DNA of 64,000 nucleotides from Acanthamoeba castellanii str. Neff. Lineage: Eukaryota > Discosea > Longamoebia > Acanthamoebidae. The notes under the pieces were generated by a model, which saw only the letters and a list, made by a program, of their open reading frames with translations, ran no database searches and had not been told where the DNA came from. The stretch's first letter is position 1. Each line of letters starts with the position of its first letter. The position numbers and the translations under genes are program-made. The DNA lies in NCBI RefSeq assembly GCF_000313135.1, contig NW_004457313.1, forward strand, positions 963,198-1,027,197, in the 5' to 3' direction. This document shows positions 11,021 to 20,414 of this stretch, piece by piece.

Positions 11021-13505
11021 TCATGGCTTGCTTGGTTCAAACAGCGACCAATATGTGCGAATGAAGATGGTGACGAGGCCTTGGTGCGTCGTGCCATGCG
11101 ATATGGCCACGTACGGAAGATCGTCGCGCCAGGTGGCGCTCTGCGAGCTCCCATCGCGAGCATTAAAGTAGATGGCCAAGATGGCTGACGTTGTTTCTGG
11201 TGCCTCGCGACCGCTGCGAGACCGCCGGCGGGTCACTCTGAGCGCGACCCTGGTCAATCGTTGCGTGGGCTCCGCCACTGTGAGCTGGAGCTCGTTACCG
11301 CCCTGGGCCTCGCGTGCTAACAGCACGCACGGGTGGTCCGCCTGCAGCTCCCACTCGGCCGCTTCGAGAGCGAACCTCACCCTGTGCCGGGCGGCCCACA
11401 GCACCACTCCAGCCAGGCCCAGGCCGCGGTGCACGACCACCAGGCTAGTAGCAGAATTGGACACTACCTCCCCGGCCTCGAGGGTTCGCCGCGGGTCGAA
11501 CGCGTCGAGCGAGACCGATGGCACCAGGACATAGGCCAGCGAGTCCCCGGCCACGGGGGGCTGCTGGTGCGTGAGCCAGGCGGTGAAGGTGGGCAGGGTC
11601 GAGGTACCGGCGTCGGAGCCGATGGCGGACCAGTTGCCCGTGCGCGGCTTGGTCAGATCCAGGTGCAGGGCCACGCTCTCGAGGGTGTTCACGTTGCCGG
11701 GAAACACGTAGCCAACGCCGTCGTGATGCAACCACCAGGGCCACGTGGTTGATTGCACACCAATGTCCAGCGGCGCCTGGTTGCCTAAGACGCTGGTGTA
11801 GACGTTGCCATGCAACACCTTGGAGTCCAGTACCGAGTGCACTGGGGCACGGGGGTCGGCCGAAGTGATGTCCGCCACCAGCACAACGATCTCGTCGTCG
11901 AACATGAACCAGGCTTTCTTCAGCGAGAGGTTGGTCGTGAAGGCCGACACGAACCGCATGGCGAAGGCGCCGTAGGTTCCATCCGACGCTCCGCCTACGA
12001 AGCCGGTCAGGCCCTTGCTGTACACCTGGGAGCACTCGAGCCGATCGACGCCCCAGTCGACCGTGGTCCCAGGAACGTGGTGCCAGTCCCACAGCGGAAA
12101 CACAGCTGCGTCTTCGGCTTGATCTGGGCCACCACAGTACTCTTTGCCCGACCGATGCACGAACATGGCTCCGTCGCTCAGGTGTAGCCCGCGCCGATTC
12201 TCGGCGTTGATGCACTCAGAGGTGGCCACGCGCTCTGAGAAGGCCTTGATGCTGACCACGTAGTCGGCGCGGCGATGCACCATGTAGTCCGCCGCAGGGT
12301 AGATGCGGTTGCCGGTGAGCCCTGAGCCCTCGCGCGACTCGAACATTCGCGCAAAGTCGGCGAACTCGGCCTGCCGAGCCCAGCCCACGGTGAGGTTGGC
12401 CAGAGCGGTGAAGTCGAGGCCCAGCCCTGCTCCCGACGACCGGCGAGCGATGCCGCGGCCGGTCACCGACGGATCGAAGAAGCTGACTTGGCGCTGGGGC
12501 GAGTGGACCACCGCCCAGCGCAGGCCGTCGAGCACCAGTTTAGAGAACACCTCCTGCCCCACAGCGCTCGGTGCGAACGAAGTCCCCGCCGCAGCCGAGA
12601 ACAAGGCCACGTACACGCTCGCAAAGGCCGAGCTTGCGATTGGTTGCGATAATAGCATTAAAATGGTCAGCAGCAACAACTGGTATGTTGCATAGCAACA
12701 ATCTGGGACATACCCATAGCCGCCGGTGTAGAGCACACCTGAGTGCTGGAGGAAGCTGCCGTCGCGCTTGATGCCGTCCTCTGACCCGGGCGAGTAGCGG
12801 GCCTCACGCTCGCTGGCCCCGTAGGCCGCAGCCACCTTGGTCTGGTCGTTGCGCAGAAGGCTGTCCCACACCGCGCCCTGGGCCAGCCACAGGGTGTTGG
12901 CCCCGGTGGCGCCGCGCCAATCGGATCGGCGAAGGATGGCCGAGCACCCGGCCCGGCGGGTGGGGGTGAGTACGGAGGGCCGGGCCGAGCGCAGGAGAAG
13001 GCAGGTGGGGCCGATCCGCAGAGGCACGCCCACCATGTTCCACCACCAGTTGGGGTGCCACATTCCTGTCATTCCACAGCAATCAGACGGGTCGTTGGTG
13101 TCGGTGCAGCCCTCGTCCGAGTAGTCACGCACGAGCCACCAGTCCAGCCCCATGACGATCTTGGCCAGCAGCACAGGGTCGAGATGCGCGGTCGATTCTG
13201 GTGCGGCCCAGGCCTTGGTCATGACCAGCACCCGATCGAGGTGCTCTGTAGCAGGCCAGAGGGCGCGCTTGACCCCACAGCCCCTGCGGTAGTCAATGTG
13301 GCTCCACGATCCGTTGGGGTGGATGGTGTTGGCGTAGCTGAGGGCCTGCGTGGTGGTGGAGGGGGCGATATGGGCTGATGAAACCAGCCACCACCCGGCC
13401 ATCAATAATATCAAGTTCTGAGGCTACAGAGCCTTGGGACATTGAATCAAGCGCCGCCAGCAATATAAGTACCACCACCACATACCCCCTGCCTGTCCAC
13501 CCCAT
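11021..13505 (-). CDS. Secreted polysaccharide lyase family 8 (hyaluronate/chondroitin/xanthan lyase type)
   Basis: Three exons (13505-13395, 13345-12714, 12632-11021) give about 784 residues. Exon 1 encodes a signal peptide (MGWTGRGYVVVVLILLAA). PL8 landmarks seen: NWWWNMVGVPLR, DGSFLQHSGVLYTGGYG with the catalytic His and Tyr pair, IYPAADYMVHRR, CINAENRRG and WDWHHVPGTT. Family chemistry: beta-elimination of uronic-acid glycosidic bonds in glycosaminoglycans or xanthan. The 81-base intron at 12633-12713 has no stop and is frame-neutral, so it could be mistaken for coding; removing it restores the conserved spacing between YTGGYG and the next helix. PL8 is mainly bacterial and fungal, so lateral acquisition followed by intron gain is likely. 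Substrate cannot be told from sequence. Confidence 0.88.
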
Positions 13506-13915
13506 CCTTGAGATGACCAAAAAAACACTGACATTGTAAAGCTGACCAAATGTTAAGGAAAATCTGGGAAGTGGCGTTGAAACACGCTTGATATATATAG
13601 CATTTTATAAGTTGCGATCCCTCACCCTTACCCTCTCCACAATGAACAGGACATAGCCTGCATCAGGAGCCCTTTGCTATTGGCTGTAAACTTTATTGAA
13701 GTTGATGGGGTGGCAGTTTTCGACTGCCTTTCCTGCTGGACTTGCACCGTGGCTGGGCGCCAGCAGGTCCCAAGTGGGTCCCTCTTTGGTCGACCTTCCC
13801 ACCGACCGTCGCCCAATTCACCACCAGCGCCTCTTGATGGACCCCCCCCCAATTCAAATCATGGCTCCTTGTGTGCACAACTCAAACTCAGAACAAGAAA
13901 GAGAAGACCAACGAG
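13506..13915. other. Divergent intergenic region
   Basis: About 410 bp between the lyase (minus) and the next gene (plus). It includes an AT-rich stretch with gatatatatag near 13589 that could serve as a TATA element for the lyase. No coding exon seen. Confidence 0.4.
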
Positions 13916-14455
13916 ATGAGCCTGGCGAAGCAGAGCGACACGGCTGGGCGGCCGCCGCACCAGAAGCACGAAAAGTCTTGGGAGGAGGCGGCCCAGAAGG
14001 TGCCTGGTACAGAGACCGCGCAGCTCACCCGAGAGGCTCTCCTTGATGAGCGCCGCAAGGCTGAGGAAGGCGACCTCTCCGAGCTCGAGCGTACCAGAGG
14101 TGAGTACCCCTTCACGTCCTTCATCACCATCAACATCTTCTTCTACATGAAGCTCCATGTAGCAAGATGTGACAACTGACCAGTCTTGCGATGTGGTCCG
14201 CCATTAGTGGGCAAGAGCGGGCTGAACGTGAAGGGCAGCGACGTGTCGCAGGTGGAGTGGCAGGCCAAGGGCGAGTACTTCAGCAAGGGCGACGAGAAGC
14301 ACATGGAGGACGAGAAGGCCCGCGGGAACAACCCCAACAACGACCTCTTCTGGATCCGCCGCCAGATCGAGCGGCCCGCCGACGCCAACGCCGCCCTCAA
14401 GCTGGGCCAGGAGATCCTCGACAGGGAGAAGGCCGCCGGCCTGAGCCACCAGTAA
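13916..14455 (+). CDS. Small hydrophilic protein of unknown function
   Basis: Two exons (13916-14099 and 14208-14455) joined in frame give 143 residues. The start is the first ATG of the frame (MSLAKQSDTAG). The protein is highly charged and helix-prone, with no hydrophobic segment: SWEEAAQKVPG, LLDERRKAEEGDLSELERT, then after the intron VGKSGLNVKGSDVSQVEW and a C-terminal DANAALKLGQEILDREKAAG. Composition resembles stress-related disordered proteins (LEA-like), but I do not recognise a family. Strong third-position GC bias supports both exons being coding. Confidence 0.75.
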
Positions 14456-14569
14456 ATGGTAGTTGCTATGCTACGCTTCCAGGTAACAGAGCGCATTCAA
14501 TAAAGGCTACCAAGGAGCAAAGAAACACTTATATGTACGTTGTATGCACAAGCCCGCAGCGGAGAAGTG

Positions 14570-14643
14570 TCAGGGCCACGACTGGATGTTGTTGAGCGAG
14601 TTGAGCAGATCGAGCGTGGCCGGGGAGAGCGGTGGCGGGACTC

Positions 14644-14674
<31 letters not shown>

Positions 14675-17305
14675 TGACTGACTCGTTCCACCAGCCTCCC
14701 GGCCTTCTCCCTGTCGCGGGTCCGTGATCATGCTGCTGCCCCACCCCATCATCCGGCCGTCGCCGTCGCTGTTGCCTTTGTCGCTCGCCTGGTTCGTGAT
14801 GACGTGCTGACCACCTCCTCCACCACCACCGCCTCCTCTACGTTGTGCGTCGTCGGCTCGCATTCGTGTCGCGGTCATCCAGTCGGCGTCGCCGCCCTGC
14901 TGGCTGTCCGGCTCCGCTCTATCTCTGCTGTACATGTGTCGCTCCGCCGCGTCGCCTCCACCTGTCGTCGTCGACGATGGCGATGGCGACGATGACGAAG
15001 ACGAGCGGGCGGTGTTGTCTTTCGCTGCTTCTTCGTCTCGGTCGTCATTGTCGGCGCTGCCTCGACTGCTGCCGGCTCGGCCGAATCCGTTCGAGACCGA
15101 TGAGGGCGGGCTGGGTTTGTGGGGATACGGGCCGGCGGGCCGCGCCTGCGGGCTGCCGCGTTGCATGAGCGGATCGGGCGACGAGCACGGCGAGAACTTT
15201 TGGTGCTGCTCTCTCTCCGAGTCGCGAACGCCGTCGATGCACAGGAGCGACCAAAGCGGCTCTCGGGTGACCGCGTCATAGAAAAACTGCTGTCGCACCA
15301 ACGCATCGAACGTCGTGCCTTTGCGCGCCGTCACCGCAATGTGAGAACGCGCCATCGCACACGACTCACGACTCACACGGCACAGCACGACACGCGGGGG
15401 GGAGGGGGTCTACCGTCTTTTCGGATGAAGCGAGGCTGGAGGTGGAGGCATGGAGAGCAGCTGCGCCCCTTGCTGACCGCAGACGCCTGCACGTACAGCA
15501 TTCACCAGTTCACCTTGTGTGAGGGGCAAGTCTGTTGGGGGAGCGAGGGGGGGGCAGGGGCAAGCGGAGGCGTTGGACGGACCTGCTGGGCGTGGAAGGA
15601 GTTGATGCGGTTTCGGGACTCGCGCAGGCTGGCGTCCTCGACCACCTTTCTTATGCTCTGCCCCGTGAGTTCCTCCTGCGTTGGGACGTGGGGTGGCAGA
15701 CACGACACACACAGTCAGCTCCAGGGTCTCGAGGTGGTGCGTGTACGTGTGCGGTGGTGCGAGTACCGAGGTGTACAGGAGCACTTTGGTCCAGGCAGCA
15801 TTCATCGAATGTATGATCGCCACCCGATCGTCCGCCAGCGGCTGTCGCTTGATGAGACAGAAGGGTTTGTTGTCGTCATCCACCACGAAGGCGATGTTGG
15901 CTTCCGACATGGGCGGAAAGACGCTGCTGATTACTGCACCCAAGCACTTGGTGTCAGCTTTTATAAAAACGCACACGCACACGCACACGCACACGCGCAC
16001 ACGCAATGGCGCACGGGACTGACCTGGAGGCATGGTGTGTGGCTGGGAGGGATTGGAGTAGGGGATCCAGCTGGCGGCGGAATTGGAGGAGATGAGAAGC
16101 GGGCGATCGAAGGAGGGCTCCATCTGCTCGCTGGGCGGCGAATTCTTTCGCTCCACCTGCAGCGAGGCGATCTGCTTCCGCAGGTGCTCTGCACTCAGCA
16201 CACACGCCGTTAAGAACTCGCGAACTTGCGATCGCACACGCACCACCGCCGACACGGCACGCAATACACACCTGATTCGCCTCGCAGCTGTCGCGTGGTT
16301 GTCTTGAGGAGTTTGATTTCGTTGAGGAGGTTCACCACCAGCTCGTTCATATGTCGTTCGCGCTCGAGCTGCTTCTCCAACAGCCGATGCTCCTTCTGCT
16401 CTGTGTCGCGCTCCCGCTGCTCCTTCTCCCGCTGCTGCGCCCTCTGCGCACGCTCGCGCTCGCGCTCCATCTCCTGCGTTTCCTGCTTCTCCTTCTCCCG
16501 CCCGCTCTGCCGGTCCTCGGCGGCCATCCACGCCGCTGCGGCCGCCTGGCCCGGAGTCGGCGGCGCCGGCAGCGCTCCTCCCCCGGGCGAAGCTGCGAAG
16601 AACGAAGCCAGCGGCAGCGGTCGCAAGAACGCGCCAGGCGGAAAGCCGGCCACTGCACACACGACACGACACGAAGGCTTTCGCGTCAGCAGGAGCTGAT
16701 TATCATTAAATGATCAATTACTTGGTATTTATTAGCATTTATATGGATAAATAGGTTTCAAATAAAAAAACAAACATGAATAAGAAATATAAATAGGGAG
16801 GGGCGGGGGTACGGTGGGCGGCGGGGACGAAGGGTACGCCGTTGCTGTTGACGGCGGCGGCGGCGGCGGCGGCGAGAGGGGCGTGGCTGGCGAGAAGGAA
16901 GGGCGCAGGAGTGCCTCCAGGCCCGGGTGCAGGCGAGATGAAGGCGGGCGCGACCTTCTGTCGCTTGTGCAGGGGTTGGTAGGCAGAAGAGGAGGAGGAG
17001 GGAGATGAAGAAGATGACGAAGTAGAGGAAGATGAAGATGACGTAGAGGAAGAAGAGGCTTGGGTGGAAGGGGAAGAGGAGGCGGAAGAGTTGAGGGTGG
17101 AGAGCGGCACGGACTCTCTACACTCGGCGGCCTTGCCCAAATTGGCGCATCGATTGCAGGGCATGCCTCGATCGCAGGCCGCGTGGGCCGCCTTGCAGGC
17201 CACACATGCGCGTCGCCTCTTCCTTCGGGGCTGATGCGTTGATGGTGGTGGAGGCTGCTGCAGTTGCCCAAGTGGTGGTGGCTGATGAAGAGGGTGCCGC
17301 AGCAT
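14570..17305 (-). CDS. Zn2Cys6 transcription factor with coiled coil and PAS domain (ERT1/AcuK-like)
   Basis: Seven exons (17305-16813, 16652-16272, 16188-16024, 15933-15767, 15675-15583, 15486-15414, 15318-14570) join in frame to about 706 residues. A binuclear zinc cluster lies near residues 34-63: CVACKAAHAAC, DRGMPCNRCANLGKAAEC (spacing C-x2-C-x6-C-x5-C-x2-C-x8-C), next to a KRRRAC basic patch. Ser-rich and Ala-rich linkers follow, then a Glu/Arg/Gln coiled coil (EKEKQETQEMERERERAQ), a PAS-like module (FPPMSEANIAFVVDDD, EELTGQSIRKVVEDASL, PRFIRKDG, FDALVRQQFFYD), and a Ser/Gly/Gln-rich C terminus with Gly9 and Gln9 runs. Family role: DNA-binding regulators, in fungi of gluconeogenesis genes. 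DNA target here is unknown. Confidence 0.85.
14646..14673. repeat. CTG/CAG trinucleotide repeat coding for polyglutamine
   Basis: Nine consecutive CTG triplets on the plus strand encode Gln9 on the minus strand near the C terminus of the Zn2Cys6-PAS factor. Length is likely to vary between strains. Confidence 0.9.
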
Positions 17306-17777
17306 GTCGAGAGGCGGGGTGTGCGAGGTGAAGGTCCTTCCAAGCTCTCAGATGAATTAAAAGAATTTAAAGTAATCCAATCTCTTTCCCTCGTTAACGT
17401 CTCTTCTCGTCTTGTCCGTTCGTGTCTGCCCGCCGTCTCCCACCAACAAACCTAAAGCAGAGTCCGCAACACACGTCAGCCGCTGGCGATAGTCGTGGAT
17501 AACTGTTGAAAAAGAAAGATCAATCAGTTGTGCTCTCGCTTTCGATCTTTTATATAAGATATCAGTGCATACATGTACTTCGTTGTTATTGCACACCGCA
17601 ACGAGTGTGGAGAGGAGAGGCACCTTGCTCGAAGAAGAAGAACGTCAGCCAAAACTCCTCGACCGTGCCCCAACCGTAGACGGCTGCCACACATTCCGCA
17701 CACTGATGTGCTGCCCATTGGCCTACATTTATTTAAATGTTTGGTTTTGGTTGGTTGTGTCTTTGTTGCGTTTGCGC
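17306..17777. other. Intergenic region upstream of the Zn2Cys6-PAS gene
   Basis: About 470 bp, locally AT-rich (atataagatatc near 17551). I see no exon with coding bias; it holds the presumed 3' end of SWC5/CFDP1 and the promoter of the transcription factor. Confidence 0.35.
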
Positions 17778-18960
17778 TCACTCGTCGGTTCGCTTGAGCA
17801 GGGGATTCCTTCGCTTGGCTCGGAGGTCGCGCTCCCTCTCGAACTGCTTCACGTCGGCCCGCGCCAGGAACTCCACTCTACCCAGATACCTGACGGGATG
17901 AAGGAAAGGAGTGTTGGTGACCTGACCACGATGAGACAAGAGAGACAGGCCTCGAGAAAGGCGCACCCGTCCTTCTTGGCCTGCTCCATGTCATGCACGA
18001 ACTCCTTGCCGTCGGTCTCCTTGAACTTGTCCCAGTCCTCCTTGGACTTGTCCAACACCGAGGCCTTCTTGCCCTTCCCGGTCAGTGTCGCCACCAGCGA
18101 GCCCAGCCCCGTGCGTGGCCTGCGCCGCAAATCAACCAACAACAAGACGAAGTGAGCGCTTCAGTCCCACCCGATCATTTTGGCGCCAATCTTTCCTGCT
18201 GCATCGCCCGAAGACAAGTACCGCTTGAGTGGTGAGGGTGAGGCGACGGCCGTCGGGCTGACGTCAGCCGCAGCAGCGGCCACGGTTGCAACAGCGGCCG
18301 CGGCTGGCACTGATGTGCTGCCGATGGTGGCTGGTCGTGGTGGTGTTGCTTCTTCCTCCCTAATGGATTCGTACGTGGTCGGTCAGGCACAGCAGCTTCG
18401 CAGCTCAGAGGCACACATGAAAGAGTCGAGGCATGCACGCACCGTTTCCTCTTGGGCGCTGTGTCGCCATTTGACGTTTCAATCTGTGTTGGAAGATCTG
18501 GTGGCGCTGTGGCGCTTGCGAGAGCTGCAACTGCGGGTGCAGATGGCGCGAAGATTAGAGCAGCAATGTTGGAACAAGAGAAGGATCCAACGCACCTGGC
18601 AAAGAAGAAGTGGCAAGGACTTGACTGGTGGAGGGAGTGGGGGCAGAAGGAGATGCAGTGGTTGCAGCTCGCTTACTCTTCATCCGCGCCCACAGATCGC
18701 TGACCTTCTTTTGTCGCTCCTCCTCTGCTGTCTTTCGCTCCTCCTCCTCCGCTTTCCGTTGCCGTTCTGCCTCATCTGCATCGATTTTGTTTGCACGCCC
18801 ATCCTCGTTCTCTTCTTCCTCTTCTGCAGCGCAATGAACACAATTGATGTAAGTGGATTTGAAGATTGAACAAAACCGCAGTCAATCAAAGGCTTTGCAC
18901 ACGCGTGTTTAAAAGAGACGTGCCTGGACGAAAATCTTCATCATCATCCGAATCGGACAT
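17778..18960 (-). CDS. SWC5/CFDP1 (BCNT family) chromatin remodelling subunit
   Basis: The C-terminal BCNT domain is clear across two exons: RPRTGLGSLVATLTGKGKK, VLDKSKEDWDKFKE, then YLGRVEFLARADVKQFERER. Upstream exons encode an Ala/Pro-rich linker, an acidic and Glu/Arg/Lys-rich helix ending in VSDLWARMKSK (matches the conserved LW motif of the family), and the N terminus MSDSDDDEDF. The ATG at 18960 is chosen because this acidic start is typical. Family role: in the SWR1/SRCAP complex that places H2A.Z in chromatin. The first intron either begins with GC (RP then GC-AG) or with an adjacent weak GT; both keep frame. Exon order: about 18960-18924, 18828-18594, 18545-18442, 18374-18228, 18120-17970, 17890-17778 (boundaries approximate). 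Confidence 0.82.
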
Positions 18961-19474
18961 GTTGCCTTGTGTGTGTTTGCGCCAGAGACGACGTTCCTTG
19001 AAAAGAAGTTGGTGCCTTTCGCTTTTTATTTTATCTTTTTTCATTTTCGTTTTCGTGTGAGGGGCTGGGCTCGAACCCAAAGCCCTGGGCTCAAACCAAC
19101 CAGCCGGATTGCGCTGGGGGCACAAGGTGCTGGCGGTACTCAATATGGTCTGTCTGTCAACCTGAGACAAGGCGCATGTTTTGCCTGTGTCCTGTGCCTG
19201 AGCCCATTGCTGGTCTCACGGCAGATGCCTTAGCTACATTAGTGCGCCATGCAGCAATTTACAGCGATGGCATACTATGTTAGGAGTGATTGACATCCAC
19301 TCCATAGCCTTCATCAACAACATGGCAATGGGCGTGCTTTTGGTATCGTTCAAAGGAACGCCTGGGGGTGTTTACTTCCTGGCATTAGTATAAATAACCT
19401 GTCCTTTCTTTCTTCACCAACAAGCAACAATCACCTCAGCTCCTACACGACTTGCTACATTCATCTCCAGCACC
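18961..19474. other. Intergenic region before the cyst-wall lectin gene
   Basis: About 510 bp without an exon I can support. Contains a T-rich tract (19021-19048) and the TATA element of the lectin gene. A ggctcgaaccc string at 19068 resembles a tRNA T-arm on the minus strand but has no matching acceptor or anticodon arms. Confidence 0.4.
19389..19396 (+). promoter_or_regulatory. TATA box of the CBM49 lectin gene
   Basis: TATAAATA, 86 bp upstream of the ATG at 19475, with a pyrimidine-rich tract just downstream where transcription probably starts. Position and match fit a TATA-driven, strongly regulated gene. Confidence 0.6.
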
Positions 19475-20272
19475 ATGATGCGTCAACTACCTACCCTCTT
19501 GGCGTGCTTCGCGGCTCTCTTCTGCCTTGCAGCCGCTCAGACCTGCCAACTGTCCGTGCCGCAGCTCACTCGCCCTGGAGGCTCGTGGACCGAGGGCGAC
19601 TTCCGGTTCCAGATCTACGACCTCCCCATCGTCAACGAGGGTTCTCGCCCCGTCACCGCGGCCGTCGTCAGCATCAACCTGGCCTCGAGCCAGGACCAAA
19701 TGATCACCCAGTTCTGGAACCTCCAGCGGCAGAGCTCCACCTCGAACCTCTGGAACGTGGTCAACCCGGGAGGCAACATCGAAGTGGGCTCCACGCTCAA
19801 CTCCGGTTTTGTCGTCCGCTCGCCGATCTCGGCCGGGCCTCAGGTGGCTCCGGTGACCACTCTGGTGTCGGTTAGCTGTGATCCGATCGTGTCGACCCCG
19901 AGGCCGTCGGTGCCGCCGGGCACTGGGTGCAGCGCTGTGGTCGCCAGCATCGTGCCCAGGTCGGCCGCGGCCGGTGGCAACTGGAGCTCAGGACCCAACC
20001 AGTTCTTCCAGATCTTTGACATTCTCATCACCAACAACGGCGAGCGACCGGTCAACGGCGGTGTGATCACCTTCGGCCTGCCGGTGGCCGGTTCGAGCAT
20101 CAGCCAGTCGTGGGAGCTCAACAGACAGGGCAACAGCAACGTCTTCAACGTGGCATTCAACTACGGCCCTCTCCAGGTGGGCGCCAGCCAGGGCGCCGGA
20201 ATAGTGGTGCAGACTTCGTCCCCTTCGCAGGCGGTACCGTCGGCCCAGCTGTCCAACATCACCTGCGCATAA
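19475..20272 (+). CDS. Secreted two-CBM49 cellulose-binding lectin (Luke-like cyst wall protein)
   Basis: An intronless 265-residue reading frame. Residues 1-21 are a signal peptide (MMRQLPTLLACFAALFCLAA, cleavage after AQ). Two similar beta-sandwich modules follow, each starting with a Cys and containing FQIYDLPIVNEGSRPVTAAV or FQIFDILITNNGERPVNGGV, then FWNLQRQ or SWELNRQ; they are joined by a Thr/Pro linker (STPRPSVPPGTGC). This is the CBM49 architecture of the abundant Luke(2) lectins of Acanthamoeba cyst walls, which bind cellulose. The paired Trp residues fit the cellulose-stacking face. Having no intron in an intron-dense region fits the family. A TATA box precedes it. I cannot tell which paralogue it is. 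Confidence 0.85.
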   Translation: MMRQLPTLLACFAALFCLAAAQTCQLSVPQLTRPGGSWTEGDFRFQIYDLPIVNEGSRPVTAAVVSINLASSQDQMITQFWNLQRQSSTSNLWNVVNPGGNIEVGSTLNSGFVVRSPISAGPQVAPVTTLVSVSCDPIVSTPRPSVPPGTGCSAVVASIVPRSAAAGGNWSSGPNQFFQIFDILITNNGERPVNGGVITFGLPVAGSSISQSWELNRQGNSNVFNVAFNYGPLQVGASQGAGIVVQTSSPSQAVPSAQLSNITCA

Positions 20273-20414
20273 GAGATTAGACCCGACCTCGAGGCCAGCC
20301 CTTCGTCTTCTCTCTTCGTCTAGCTCCGTCGTTCTTTTAATCCATGCGTTCGTTCTTTTGTTGTGCTTTTGCATAAACTCCACCTTCACCACCACAGTGC
20401 CGGCAAACACTTGT

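Noticed and set aside
12633..12713. Hydrophobic stretch inside the PL8 lyase that looks like a membrane segment
   Set aside because: It is an in-frame, stop-free intron with GTATGT donor and a CTGAC branch site; removing it restores PL8 spacing.
15410..16672. A 420-codon minus-strand frame
   Set aside because: It runs through several introns of the Zn2Cys6-PAS gene in mixed frames; only parts are real exons.
19055..19130. tRNA-like ggctcgaaccc string
   Set aside because: Only a T-arm-like palindrome is present; no complementary acceptor stem or anticodon arm at the expected distance on either strand.
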